Of a stretch of DNA of 57,370 bases, positions 41,888-50,813 are shown one piece after another. The stretch is from an uncultured Corynebacterium sp. (GTDB lineage: Bacteria > Actinomycetota > Actinomycetes > Mycobacteriales > Mycobacteriaceae), in NCBI RefSeq assembly GCF_946221935.1, contig NZ_CAMIGN010000016.1:1-57370 (forward strand), read 5' to 3'. Positions within the stretch are counted from its first letter, which is position 1, and each line of letters opens with the position of its first letter. The notes under the pieces are model-generated. The model saw only the letters and a list, made by a program, of their open reading frames with translations, had not been told where the DNA came from and made no database searches. The position numbers and the translations under genes were made by a program.

Positions 41888-44815
41888 CTACTTTGCGACG
41901 ACGTTCACCATCTTGCCCGGCACGACGATGATCTTCGCCACCGTCTTACCCTCGATGTGCGAAGCAACATTCGGCTCCTCCAGCGCAGCAGCCTCAATGT
42001 CCTCTCGCGAAGCATCCGCCGCCACGTTGATACGGCCACGTAGCTTGCCCATCACCTGCACGGGCAGCTCGATGGTGTCATCCACCAGCCACTTCTCGTC
42101 CCACTCCGGGAAGGGAACGTACGTGATGCCATCGGCATGCCCGAGCACCTCCCACATCTCCTCGGCAATGTGCGGAGCCACCGGTGCAAGCATCTGCACT
42201 AGCGGTTCCACGGCCGCACGCGGAGTCTGGCCCGTGGAGTACGTCTTCGTCAGGTAATTCACGTACTCGATCAGCTTCGCGACGGCAGTGTTGTCGCGCA
42301 GCTCTGCATAGTTCTCGTGAACGCCCTGGACAGTCCTGTGCAGGGCCTTCAGGTCATCATCAGTGAGGGCGTCATCGCTCACAGAGCACTCACCCGTGTT
42401 CTCATCCACAGCGAGGCGCCACGCGCGCTGCAAGAAGCGCTGCGCACCCACCACGTCCTTCGTCGCCCACGGCCGCGACGTGTCGAGTGGGCCCATCGCC
42501 ATCTCGTATACGCGCAGGGTGTCCGCACCGTAGTCATCGCAGATCTCGTCGGGCGAGACCGCGTTCTTCAGAGACTTGCCCATCTTGCCGTATTCCTGGA
42601 ATACCTCTTCTTCCTTGTCGACGCCCTCAGCGTCATCGGCTGTGCGAACCCAGAAGAACTTACCGTCACGCTCGGTGACCTCTTCTGCAGGTACGTATAC
42701 GCCACGGGAATCCGTGTAAGCATAAGCCTGGATATAGCCCTGGTTGTACAGGCGGTAGTAGGGCTCGAAGCTGGAAACAACACCCAGGTCAAAGAGCACC
42801 TTGTGCCAGAAACGGGCATACAGCAGGTGCAGCACGGCGTGTTCCACGCCGCCCACGTACAGATCCACACCGCCAGAGGGGCGACCTTCGCGCGGGCCAA
42901 CCCAGTAGCGCTCATTTTCGATGTCTACCAGGGCATTGTCGTTATTCGGGTCGATGTAGCGCAGCTGGTACCACGAGGAACCCGCCCACTGCGGCATGAC
43001 GTTCGTGTCCCGGTAGTAGGTTTTCTCGCCGTCGCCGAGATCCAGGGTGACCTCAACCCACTCCTTAGCCTTGGCCAGTGGGGGCTGCGGTGCAGAGTCC
43101 TTGTCTTCCGGGTCAAAGCTGACGGGCTTGTAGTCCTCTACTTCCGGCAGTTCGACGGGAAGCATCTCCTCCGGCAGGGCGTGCGCCACGCCGTTCTCGT
43201 CATAAACGATGGGGAAGGGTTCACCCCAGTAGCGCTGGCGGGCGAACAGCCAGTCCCGCAGCTTGTACTGGATCTTGCCACTGCCGGTGCCCTTGGCTTC
43301 CAGCCATTCAATGGCCTTGTCGATGGCCTCTGCCTTGCCCAGACCGTTGAGCTCCAGGCCGTCGGAGTTGTTGGAGTTGATGTGCGGGCCGTCTTCGGTG
43401 AACGCCTCCGTCATTTCGGCTCCGTCCCCGGCCTCAGAGCCAGCTTCAGCGCCCTCAGCGGACAGCACCGGCACAATTGGCAGCCCGAACTCGGTGGCGA
43501 ACTCAAAGTCGCGCGTGTCATGCGCCGGCACGGCCATAATCGCGCCGGTGCCATAACCCGTCAGCACATAGTCCGCGATGAAGACTGGCACCTGTGCACC
43601 ATTGACTGGATTGGTGGCATAAACGCCCAGGAAAACGCCGGTCTTTTCCTTATTCTCCTGACGCTCCAGATCGGACTTGGCGGCGATTGCCGCACGGTAT
43701 GCCTCCACTGCAGCAGTCGGGTTCGCCTGCCCATAGGTCCACCGTGGGTCAACATCCGCGTAGGCGTCATCACCCGCAGAAGAACCAGCCTGCGCGACGA
43801 GGGTATCGACCAGCTCGTGTTCCGGGGCCAGCACCATATACGTCGCACCGAAGAGCGTATCCGGGCGGGTGGTGAAGACATCAATGTCGTGGCCGAGGCA
43901 GTCAAACGTAACCTCCGCACCACGGGAACGGCCGATCCAGTTGCGCTGCATCGACTTCACCTTCTCCGGCCAGTCGAGGTACTCAAGGTCGTCGATCAGC
44001 CGGTCGGAGTACGCGGTGATGCGCATCATCCACTGCTGTAGGTTTTTGCGGAAGACCGGGAAGTTTCCGCGCTCGGAGCGCCCCTCCGCCGTAACTTCTT
44101 CGTTGGCCAGTACTGTGCCCAGGCCGGGGCACCAGTTCACCGTGGAGTTGGAACGGTAGACCAAGCGGTGGCTATCCAGGATCTCCTGCTTCTCGACAGC
44201 GCTGAGCTCCGCCCAGTCGGCACGCTCGGCGGCCAGCTTCTCTTCCAGCTCGGCGATGGGGCGGGCCTTACCCAGGGTGCCGTTGGCGTTCTTGGCCTCC
44301 GGGTCGAACCAGGAGTTGTAAATCTGCAGGAAAATCCACTGAGTCCAGCGGTAGTAGTCGGTATCCGTGGTGGCGAAACTGCGGCGCTTGTCGTGTCCCA
44401 GACCCAGGCGGCCCAGCTGGCGTTCCATATTGGAGATATTCGCCATGGTGGTGGTGCGCGGGTGGGTGCCCGTCTGCACGGCATATTGTTCGGCAGGCAG
44501 GCCAAACGCATCATAACCCAGCGTATGCAGGACATTTGCGCCCTTCATGCGGTGGAATCGCGCGAACACGTCCGTGCCGATGTAGCCCAGCGGGTGGCCA
44601 ACGTGCAGGCCCACACCGGAGGGGTAGGGGAACATGTCCTGGATGAACTTGCGATCCTCCGGCAGCTCCGTGCCCGGCTCGGCTAGGTCGCCCGTGGGGT
44701 TCGGGGCGTTAAACGTGCCGCTATCGGCCCAGTGCTTCTGCCACTTGGCCTCGATCTTGGCCGCGAGGTCAGGCGTATAGCGGTAGGAATTGTCTGCAGT
44801 GCTGCCGTTCGTCAT
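41888..44815 (-). CDS. leuS: Leucyl-tRNA synthetase
   Basis: 975 residues, class Ia aminoacyl-tRNA synthetase. The HIGH motif is PYPSGVGLHVGHPLGY near residue 70. The editing domain includes TTRPDTLFGATYMVLAPEHELV near 313 and the tRNA-misacyl site GTGAIMAVPAHDTRDFEFA near 424. The KMSKS motif is GKMGKSLKNAV near 715. The C-terminal anticodon-binding domain ends ETNVA-type ALEEPNVASHIEGKTVAKIIVVPGKMVNVVA. Start ATG 44815. Position near ino1 and yqgE matches Rv0041. Confidence 0.97.
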   Translation of the reverse strand: MTNGSTADNSYRYTPDLAAKIEAKWQKHWADSGTFNAPNPTGDLAEPGTELPEDRKFIQDMFPYPSGVGLHVGHPLGYIGTDVFARFHRMKGANVLHTLGYDAFGLPAEQYAVQTGTHPRTTTMANISNMERQLGRLGLGHDKRRSFATTDTDYYRWTQWIFLQIYNSWFDPEAKNANGTLGKARPIAELEEKLAAERADWAELSAVEKQEILDSHRLVYRSNSTVNWCPGLGTVLANEEVTAEGRSERGNFPVFRKNLQQWMMRITAYSDRLIDDLEYLDWPEKVKSMQRNWIGRSRGAEVTFDCLGHDIDVFTTRPDTLFGATYMVLAPEHELVDTLVAQAGSSAGDDAYADVDPRWTYGQANPTAAVEAYRAAIAAKSDLERQENKEKTGVFLGVYATNPVNGAQVPVFIADYVLTGYGTGAIMAVPAHDTRDFEFATEFGLPIVPVLSAEGAEAGSEAGDGAEMTEAFTEDGPHINSNNSDGLELNGLGKAEAIDKAIEWLEAKGTGSGKIQYKLRDWLFARQRYWGEPFPIVYDENGVAHALPEEMLPVELPEVEDYKPVSFDPEDKDSAPQPPLAKAKEWVEVTLDLGDGEKTYYRDTNVMPQWAGSSWYQLRYIDPNNDNALVDIENERYWVGPREGRPSGGVDLYVGGVEHAVLHLLYARFWHKVLFDLGVVSSFEPYYRLYNQGYIQAYAYTDSRGVYVPAEEVTERDGKFFWVRTADDAEGVDKEEEVFQEYGKMGKSLKNAVSPDEICDDYGADTLRVYEMAMGPLDTSRPWATKDVVGAQRFLQRAWRLAVDENTGECSVSDDALTDDDLKALHRTVQGVHENYAELRDNTAVAKLIEYVNYLTKTYSTGQTPRAAVEPLVQMLAPVAPHIAEEMWEVLGHADGITYVPFPEWDEKWLVDDTIELPVQVMGKLRGRINVAADASREDIEAAALEEPNVASHIEGKTVAKIIVVPGKMVNVVAK

Positions 44816-44899
44816 GGTTAAACAGTCTAGTAGGTCGCCCAGACAGGGCAGGTTATTGCGTTTGGCTTGTTGGCCACCTGCGGTAATAGACTGTTTTCC

Positions 44900-45580
44900 A
44901 TGATCGTCTTGACCGTCGTGTTGGTATTAGTGGGGCTGGCTTTCTTCGTCGCGGGGCTACTGGGAGCAATGGGGAAGCTGCCGGGGAATCCAGTGGTTGG
45001 CCTGCGGGTTCCGGAGGTGCGTAAGTCCAAGGAACTCTGGATTACCGCACACAAAATCGTCGGCCCGGCTTGGATGGGCGCGGGTGCGGCATTCCTGGGC
45101 GCGGCGCTGATCACCTTGAAGGTGAGCGGCTGGATGTGGTTAGTCTTCGCATTGTTGCTGATCGGTGCCGTATTTTTGATCGGCCTCGGCTCTGCTCTGG
45201 GCGCCCACACCGTCGCACGCCTGGATGCCCGTGCCGCTCAGCTCGAGGCCGCCGATTCTTCCTGTTGCTCTAGCGGTGACGCCACCTCGGACTCCTGCTG
45301 CTCCGGTTCCAGCGAGGCCGCCGGCGCTTCCGACTCCGCTGGCGCTTGCTGTTCCGACGACTCTGGCGTTGGCGCAGACCAGAGTGCTGGCATTAGCGCT
45401 GGTCAGGCTGCGGGCTCCGGCGCCAAGGCCGGCACGGTGAGCGCGGAGGCGTGCGCAAGCGGCAAGGCCTGCGGCAGCTGCTCGCTGAATGGCTCCTGCG
45501 AAGGCGGCGGCGTGGACTGGGAGGCCGCCCAGCGGGCCGCCTCGGCGCAAGACTCCGCGCAGAACCCGGCACAGGCCTAG
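44900..45580 (+). CDS. SdpI-like membrane protein with Cys-rich tail
   Basis: 226 residues from the ATG at 44900. Residues 1-100 form an SdpI/YhfL-type domain of three helices with the conserved GNPVVGLRVPEVRKSKELWITAHKIVGP, as in the immunity protein SdpI family. After it comes a hydrophilic tail of 120 residues, rich in Ser, Ala and Gly, with ten cysteines: three Cys-Cys pairs (SSCCSSG, DSCCSG, ACCSDD) and a final cluster ACASGKACGSCSLNGSC. Such tails suggest metal binding or disulfide chemistry. The native function is not known. A strong terminator follows. Confidence 0.75.
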   Translation: MIVLTVVLVLVGLAFFVAGLLGAMGKLPGNPVVGLRVPEVRKSKELWITAHKIVGPAWMGAGAAFLGAALITLKVSGWMWLVFALLLIGAVFLIGLGSALGAHTVARLDARAAQLEAADSSCCSSGDATSDSCCSGSSEAAGASDSAGACCSDDSGVGADQSAGISAGQAAGSGAKAGTVSAEACASGKACGSCSLNGSCEGGGVDWEAAQRAASAQDSAQNPAQA

Positions 45581-45657
45581 TCCAGCACCCCCTAGCCCAA
45601 GTACTGTTAGCCCAGCACGGGCCTCGCCCAGTACCGCCTCGCCCTGAGGCTCAAGTC

Positions 45658-45690
45658 CCAAGCCCCCGACTCCGTCGGGGGCTTGGTTTC
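45658..45690 (+). terminator. Strong terminator after the SdpI-like gene
   Basis: CCAAGCCCCCGA and TCGGGGGCTTGG form a 12-bp perfect stem with a 5-nt loop, followed by TTTCTGTC. Confidence 0.85.
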
Positions 45691-45755
45691 TGTCTGCCTT
45701 ATCTCGCCTCGCTATCTCTCCGCGAATCCTGCCCGCATTGGGGCTCCTAAAGGGT

Positions 45756-45870
45756 CAATGTCCCAAATCTACGAGTTATTGAAAGAAGCGGGTTTGAAGC
45801 TAAAAATGGCGGTCCTCTGACCTGCGAAAATAGAATAGTTATATTCTAAGACGTGGAATTTGGGACATTC
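45756..45870 (-). repeat. Phased dyad element D
   Basis: Read on the minus strand: outer arm AATGTCCCAAAT (from 45869), core TCGCAGGTCAGAGG (GCAGGTC from 45825), inverted arm ATTTGGGACATT ending at 45757. Core to inverted arm is 62 bp as in A, B and C; the outer arm to core distance is 43, 11 bp less. Only one inverted arm is present. The element lies upstream of rbsK, about 190 bp before its ATG, and encloses a second palindrome. Confidence 0.8.
45831..45848. promoter_or_regulatory. Palindrome TAGAATA-4-TATTCTA upstream of rbsK
   Basis: Perfect 7-bp arms around GTTA, located between the core and the right-hand arm (45857-45870) of element D. The form is that of an operator; it could control the rbsK-nucleoside hydrolase unit. 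Confidence 0.5.
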
Positions 45871-45937
45871 ACCCCTCCAGCCGGGCATCCAGCCAGCCAT
45901 CGGCATCCCAAAACTACCCAGACTTCAGCCCGTCGCC

Positions 45938-46049
45938 CCAGCACCACTGCACCCATCAACCCAGCACCACTGCACCCGTCGCCGCGGCTCCACCACGTCC
46001 GCTGCCGCAGCTCCGCCGCCCCAGCTAACCCAGTATTCTCCAGTATTCT
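45938..46049. repeat. Small direct repeats in the rbsK leader
   Basis: CCAGCACCACTGCACCC occurs at 45938-45954 and 45961-45977 (23-bp step). CCAGTATTCT occurs twice in tandem at 46030-46049, only 8 bp before the ATG of rbsK, in the region of the ribosome site and early leader. Confidence 0.65.
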
Positions 46050-46057
46050 GGGGAACC

Positions 46058-46987
46058 ATGAGAGACAGCAACGCCACCGTCGTCGTATCAGGCACCACGA
46101 ACGTAGATACCTTCGTCACCGTCCAAAACTTCCCTCTACCAGGGGAAACTACCATTGCAAAACCCGGCATAGAGGGTCTCGGCGGAAAGGGCGCTAATCA
46201 GGCGGCAGCGTGCGCACATATGGGCGTCAATACCGTCCTTTTGTCTGCGGTAGGCAACGACCCACAGGGCGAGCTGGCCCTGCAGCAGCTGCGCGAACAC
46301 GGTGTGAACACCGACTACTTAGTCACGAGTAGGCAGCCGACGGGGCGCGCATTCATCATGAACGATCCCAGCGGTGAGAACATCATCATCGTCACTTCCG
46401 GCGCAAACGAGCTGGTCAGCCCCGCCCAGCAGCGCGAAACTGTCGACGAGCTGCGACGCCAGGGGCCGGTGCCGATCGTCCTGGCGCAAGGCGAGCTCAC
46501 CCCTGAACACAGTGCGGAACTGCCGAAGCTGGTGGCGAACTCGGACACTCGACTGGTGCTGAACCTCGCGCCGGTAACCACGCGTGATCCCGAACTACTG
46601 GCCGCTGCCGACCCACTAGTCCTGAACGAAGGCGAGGCCGCCGCCGTGCTCGACGCCGCCCCCGGCACTCCTGTCGAGGACCTTATCGAAGACCTGCGGG
46701 CCACGGCCCGCTCCGTCGTCGTTACTTTGGGGCAGCGTGGTGCGCTGATCTTGGAAAAGGACGCCGAACCGGTGCACATTCCCGCCGTCTACGTCGAACA
46801 TGTCGTAGACACCACTGGTGCAGGTGATGCCTTCTGCGGCACGCTCGCCGCCGCGCTGGCACAAGGGGAGACCCTCGTGGATGCCTGCACGCTGGGAGCG
46901 GCAGCCGGGGCACTGGCCACGCAGAAGCGCGGAGCCGCTGGAAGCTACGCCACTGAAAACGAAATCCGTCGCCTAGGGGATGCTTAA
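46058..46987 (+). CDS. rbsK: Ribokinase (PfkB family)
   Basis: 309 residues. PfkB signature 1 GLGGKGANQAAACAHMG near residues 41-57 and signature 2 DTTGAGDAFCGTLAAAL near 249-265 with the catalytic Asp. It phosphorylates ribose, presumably that released by the nucleoside hydrolase encoded directly downstream. ATG 46058 with CTGGGG 4 nt before it. C. glutamicum has a uriR-rbsK1-uriT-uriH operon for uridine use; here only the kinase and hydrolase remain together. Confidence 0.92.
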   Translation: MRDSNATVVVSGTTNVDTFVTVQNFPLPGETTIAKPGIEGLGGKGANQAAACAHMGVNTVLLSAVGNDPQGELALQQLREHGVNTDYLVTSRQPTGRAFIMNDPSGENIIIVTSGANELVSPAQQRETVDELRRQGPVPIVLAQGELTPEHSAELPKLVANSDTRLVLNLAPVTTRDPELLAAADPLVLNEGEAAAVLDAAPGTPVEDLIEDLRATARSVVVTLGQRGALILEKDAEPVHIPAVYVEHVVDTTGAGDAFCGTLAAALAQGETLVDACTLGAAAGALATQKRGAAGSYATENEIRRLGDA

Positions 46988-48064
46988 ATGACTGCAAATG
47001 CCAACGCTGTGCCAGCCAACACTGAGCCAACCAACACCGTACGAAAGATCATCCTCGACTGCGATCCTGGCCACGACGACGCCATTGCGATGCTGCTGGC
47101 CTGGGGAAACCCAAATCTCGACCTGCTGGCAGTCACCACGGTGGCGGGTAACCAGACGTTAGAAAAGGTCACCAAAAACGCCCTGGCACTGGCGCGGGTC
47201 GGCAACATCACCGGCATCCCTTTCGCCGCCGGGGCGGATCGGCCGCTGGTCGCGCCGCAGATCATCCCCGAGGAGATCCACGGAGACAGCGGCCTGGACG
47301 GCCCCCAGCTGCCCGCCGCCGGCGCCACCCAGGACCCGCGCCACGCAGTCAACCTCATTGCGGACATCATCCGGGACAACGAGCCGGGAACTGTCACCAT
47401 CGTCCCGACAGGAGCTTTGACCAACATCGCCCTGTTCACCCGCATGTATCCGGAACTGGTTGAACGGGTAGGTGGCGTCACCCTGATGGGCGGAGCGCAC
47501 CACGCGGGCAACATGACTGCCAGCGCCGAGTTCAACATCCTGGCGGACCCGGAGGCCGCGAAGATCGTGTTCGGCGCGGGTTGGCCCGTGACGATGGTGG
47601 GGCTGGACGTCACTCACAAGGTGCTGGCCACGCCCGAGCGGATGGCACAACTGACGAGCGTCGGCACTGATGTAGCGACCTTCATCGCAGAACTGGTGGA
47701 GTTTTTCGGCGCGGCCTATATGAAGGAGCGGCACTACCCAGGCCCGCCGATGCACGACCCTCTGGCTGTGGCAGCCGTCGCGGATCCGCAGGTCGTACAC
47801 ACTGTACTAGCGCCCATTGACGTAGAGACGCAGGGCCAGTTCACGCGCGGAGCGACTGTCGTGGATCTGCGGCGCACATGGGGCAGCCAGGAAGGTTGTC
47901 AGGATCCGACCGCACTGGGCACGGCCGATGATTCTGATGTTTCTAGTTCCGACGCCACCACGGCTCCGTTGCACACACGCGTTGCGGTGGACGTCGACGC
48001 GGATCGGTTCTGGGATTTGCTGGTCGATGCGCTGCAACGCATCGGCAACACGGACTTTGCATAG
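46988..48064 (+). CDS. uriH: Inosine-uridine preferring nucleoside hydrolase
   Basis: 358 residues. The calcium-binding DCDPGHDDAIAMLLA motif lies at residues 24-38, with VPTGALTNIALF near 139, MGGAHHAGNMTASAEFNILADPEAA near 165 and the C-terminal HDPLAVAAVADP near 257. The enzyme splits ribonucleosides into base and ribose. Its ATG directly follows the rbsK stop (TAAATG), so translation is coupled. A short Ser/Asp-rich insert (GTADDSDVSSSDATTAP) lies near residue 310. The stop codon sits inside a 16-bp tandem repeat. Confidence 0.9.
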   Translation: MTANANAVPANTEPTNTVRKIILDCDPGHDDAIAMLLAWGNPNLDLLAVTTVAGNQTLEKVTKNALALARVGNITGIPFAAGADRPLVAPQIIPEEIHGDSGLDGPQLPAAGATQDPRHAVNLIADIIRDNEPGTVTIVPTGALTNIALFTRMYPELVERVGGVTLMGGAHHAGNMTASAEFNILADPEAAKIVFGAGWPVTMVGLDVTHKVLATPERMAQLTSVGTDVATFIAELVEFFGAAYMKERHYPGPPMHDPLAVAAVADPQVVHTVLAPIDVETQGQFTRGATVVDLRRTWGSQEGCQDPTALGTADDSDVSSSDATTAPLHTRVAVDVDADRFWDLLVDALQRIGNTDFA

Positions 48065-48126
48065 TCCTTACACTGCATAGTCCTTACACTGCATAGTCCT
48101 CACACTGCGCAGTCCGCACACTGCAC
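48058..48126. repeat. 16-bp tandem repeat x4 starting at the stop codon
   Basis: TGCATAGTCCTTACAC is repeated twice exactly, then twice with changes (TGCATAGTCCTCACAC, TGCGCAGTCCGCACAC), with a partial fifth copy. The first unit contains the TAG stop of the nucleoside hydrolase gene. Confidence 0.9.
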
Positions 48127-48161
48127 ATGCTGGCGCGGAATGTGAGGAGGTGCTGTGCTTC

Positions 48162-48413
48162 TTAGCGCAGCCAGCCGAAGGCCAACAGGTAGTTCTCCGT
48201 GTCGAGGAGGTCTTCTACGCTGGCCTCATGCCCCAAGACAGTGCGGTAGGCGTTAGCGATATCGCTGGTGGTCGCGGGGATCGTATCGTTCGCGAACAGC
48301 TCCATCGCAATACGCTCCTCGGTCTGAACGCCATTGAGCACGTCCAAGCCGGTCCCGGTGGAGCTCGTGAATGCTGTCGAAACCTTGCTGAAGATCTCAT
48401 TGAAGGTCATCAT
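48162..48413 (-). CDS. Small hypothetical protein
   Basis: 83 residues from the ATG at 48413 (AGAGGTG lies 6 nt upstream; a second ATG follows at once). Mostly helical, with SDIANAYRTVLGHEASVEDLLDTENYLLAFGWLR at the end and no membrane segment or cysteine. No family recognised. It stands alone, with a 146-bp upstream gap to the terminator of the preceding gene and converging on the nucleoside hydrolase. Confidence 0.6.
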   Translation of the reverse strand: MMTFNEIFSKVSTAFTSSTGTGLDVLNGVQTEERIAMELFANDTIPATTSDIANAYRTVLGHEASVEDLLDTENYLLAFGWLR

Positions 48414-48559
48414 TTGGCTCACCTCTTTACTTTCGAATTTGAATGGTGCCTTCGCAATGCGGTGGCTCTTCTGGAGATACCGCATTTGTTACAACGGTTG
48501 AATTTACCAACAAATTTCCAAAAGTCCACAATTTTCCGGAATCTTGACAGAAAAAGTAC

Positions 48560-48601
48560 AAACGGCCTGCAAAGTGAAGTAGATCACTTCGCAGGCCGTT
48601 T
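48560..48601 (-). terminator. Terminator after the pit-adjacent small gene
   Basis: An 18-bp stem with one mismatch (AAACGGCCTGC with GCAGGCCGTTT, extended by a 7-bp segment) and a 6-nt loop. On the minus strand it is followed by GTACTTTTTCTG. One of the strongest terminators in the window. Confidence 0.9.
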
Positions 48602-48647
48602 GGCGATAGTCGTGTGTCTGAAGCCGGGGCTCTCAACCCCGGTGTTT

Positions 48648-48950
48648 TTAGTGGTGGCCAGACATACCTGGGAACAGGTTCCAGCCGAAGTAGTGGTTCA
48701 GGGAATCCTTCGCCACCCAGACGATACCCAGCAGGATCACGGCTGCCAGTACCGCGTACACGGTCCAGCCGAGAACCTTCATCTGCGTCGAGGCCTCGGT
48801 ATCTCCAACGATGACACCGTTATCGTCGCGGATAGGGTCACCAGTCATGCAGCGCATGCCAAGGGAGAACAGAACAGGAATACCAGCGCCGAACAGAAGA
48901 GCCAGGGCAGCGACTCGGATGATGGCCTGGAAAATTTCAGGGGCAGTCAT
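48648..48950 (-). CDS. Small membrane protein downstream of pit
   Basis: 100 residues, two hydrophobic helices (IIRVAALALLFGAGIPVLFSLGMRC and VLGWTVYAVLAAVILLGIVWVA) with a short acidic loop (GDPIRDDNGVIVGDTEA). The C-terminus is GMSGHH. It follows pit on the same strand after 76 bp, so it may be a transport partner. No domain recognised. Confidence 0.7.
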   Translation of the reverse strand: MTAPEIFQAIIRVAALALLFGAGIPVLFSLGMRCMTGDPIRDDNGVIVGDTEASTQMKVLGWTVYAVLAAVILLGIVWVAKDSLNHYFGWNLFPGMSGHH

Positions 48951-49026
48951 TGTTCTTCACACTTTCTGTGTTTTTAGCTTTGGCTCCAACGAGCCAAGGT
49001 GGGGCTTGTGTGCCTGTGTGTTGTGG

Positions 49027-50370
49027 CTACTTGCCGTCGTTGCCTAGGCCAGGGTGCTTGGGGTCTGCAACGACCTCAGCGACAGTGTCAGAAGGGGTGG
49101 GGTAACCGGCTCCGACCATCTCCGGATCATGCTCGGTAGTGGGCTGGCGATCGGTGGTCTTGGCAGCGGCTGCGGTGGTACCGGTCTTCATGGAGGAGTC
49201 CACAGACTCGGAGTCCGGATCCCAATCGTCGTTGACGTTGTTAGCGTCAACCGGGTTCATGCGGGCGCGGATGATGATTGCTGCAGCCATAGCGATCAGC
49301 AGGATGAAGTCAACGATCACACCGCCCATGGTGTTGGTCATCTTGGACACGCCGGTGGCGACCCACCAGGATGCGAAGCCGACGAACGCGGCACACGGCA
49401 GGGTAATCAGCCATGCAGCGACCATGCGCATTGCCACGCCCCAGCGGACCTTCGCACCCTTGCGGCCCAGGCCGGTACCCAGGATGGAGCCGGTGGAGAC
49501 GTGAGTGGTGGACAGTGCCATGCCGCCTGCAGCGGAGGTCAGGATGATAGCTGCGGAGCTGGACTCTGCGGCCATACCCTGCGGGGACTCGATCTCGACC
49601 AGCCCCTTACCCAGGGTGCGGATCACACGCCAACCGCCGGACAGGGTGCCGGCTGCGATGGCAACTGCACAAGCAATGATGACCCAGGTCGGGATGCGGG
49701 CGGCTTCGTCGGCGGAGCCGGCTGCAACCAGCGCCAGGAAGATAACACCCATGGTCTTCTGCGCGTCACCAGCACCGTGCGCGAGGGAGACCAGGCAGGC
49801 CGTGACGATCTGTCCGTGGCGGAAGTGCTCGTTCTTCACCTTGTTCGGAATGGTGTTTGTCACCCAGTAGATCATGAAGGTGCCGACAGCGGAGACCATT
49901 GCAGCGATGAACGGGGAGGCAACCGCAGGCACGATGATCTTGCCCAGGATGGAGCTCCAGGCCACGCCGCCGGTGCCCAGGGCAGCGAAAGCTGCGCCGA
50001 TGAGTCCACCGAACAGAGCGTGAGACGAGCTGGAGGGCAGACCCAGCAGCCAGGTAAATAGGTTCCAGAAGATGCCACCGATCAGACCGGTGAACACGAC
50101 AAGGAGCAGCGCATCGCCATCCCCGCTATTCGCCAAGTTATAAGAATCAAGGTTGACGATGCCCTTGGCGACTGTGGCGGCAACGTTGACGGACAAGAAC
50201 GCACCGACCAGGTTTAGGGCAGCGGAAATAGCTACTGCAGTGAAGGGCTTCAAGGCACCGGTAGCGATGGACGTAGCCATCGCGTTAGCGGTGTCGTGGA
50301 AGCCATTGGTGAAGTCAAAAGCTAGTGCGGTGAGCACTACGATGACCATGATGATGAGCGTCGTTGTCAC
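49027..50370 (-). CDS. pit: Inorganic phosphate transporter, PiT family
   Basis: 447 residues. The two PiT signatures are present: DFTNGFHDTANAMATSIATG near residue 19 (GANDVANA-type) and VSLAHGAGDAQKTMGVI near 194. About ten hydrophobic helices, with a long hydrophilic C-terminus (from VDANNVNDDWDPDSES on). It imports phosphate with cations. The start is a GTG at 50370 with AAGGGG upstream. The 440-bp gap upstream probably carries its promoter. Confidence 0.93.
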   Translation of the reverse strand: MTTTLIIMVIVVLTALAFDFTNGFHDTANAMATSIATGALKPFTAVAISAALNLVGAFLSVNVAATVAKGIVNLDSYNLANSGDGDALLLVVFTGLIGGIFWNLFTWLLGLPSSSSHALFGGLIGAAFAALGTGGVAWSSILGKIIVPAVASPFIAAMVSAVGTFMIYWVTNTIPNKVKNEHFRHGQIVTACLVSLAHGAGDAQKTMGVIFLALVAAGSADEAARIPTWVIIACAVAIAAGTLSGGWRVIRTLGKGLVEIESPQGMAAESSSAAIILTSAAGGMALSTTHVSTGSILGTGLGRKGAKVRWGVAMRMVAAWLITLPCAAFVGFASWWVATGVSKMTNTMGGVIVDFILLIAMAAAIIIRARMNPVDANNVNDDWDPDSESVDSSMKTGTTAAAAKTTDRQPTTEHDPEMVGAGYPTPSDTVAEVVADPKHPGLGNDGK

Positions 50371-50813
50371 GACAGTGACCCCTTAAACATTAAGTTACTG
50401 CTATTAATGGCGATGAGATCGGAATAAGTTGGTCTCAGGCCACTCGCGTGGTTCCTGTAGTTTTCCGACAGTGAGTTAAGCTACTCCGCCCCTAAAGCCT
50501 CAACAACATTGCGGATCTTAACCCCTTCCTAGCACCAGCGACCCCCCAGGTATCAGACATAACTGCTGGTCAAGATGATTCTATGGGCTTCATTTCGCCC
50601 CCAACGCGTCCTCAATCGACTACCTCGTTATCGATTTGTCCAACAATATTCACTCACGCGACGACCTTTATTAATACTCTGTTTACCTTTAGATAAGTGG
50701 CAAGCGCCTCAATGGCCAGACCTTATCGTCGCGCTAACTATGCATTACAGTGCTAACTACACGTGCTAGCTACACGTTTTGCAGAAATCTTTAAGCACTC
50801 TCGGGGGTTGCCC
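50371..50813. other. Intergenic region between pit and the MFS gene
   Basis: The sequence is more A+T-rich than the genes, notably 50390-50430 and 50620-50700. It should hold divergent promoters for pit (-) and the MFS gene (+). I see no strong palindrome, tRNA or gene. The MFS ribosome site (GGGGG) lies at its right end. Confidence 0.5.

Noticed and set aside
42317..44041. Long open frame opposite leuS
   Set aside because: It is the antisense shadow of a fully conserved leucyl-tRNA synthetase.
50371..50813. A riboswitch or small RNA upstream of pit
   Set aside because: No convincing stem with a terminator or known aptamer pattern could be drawn.
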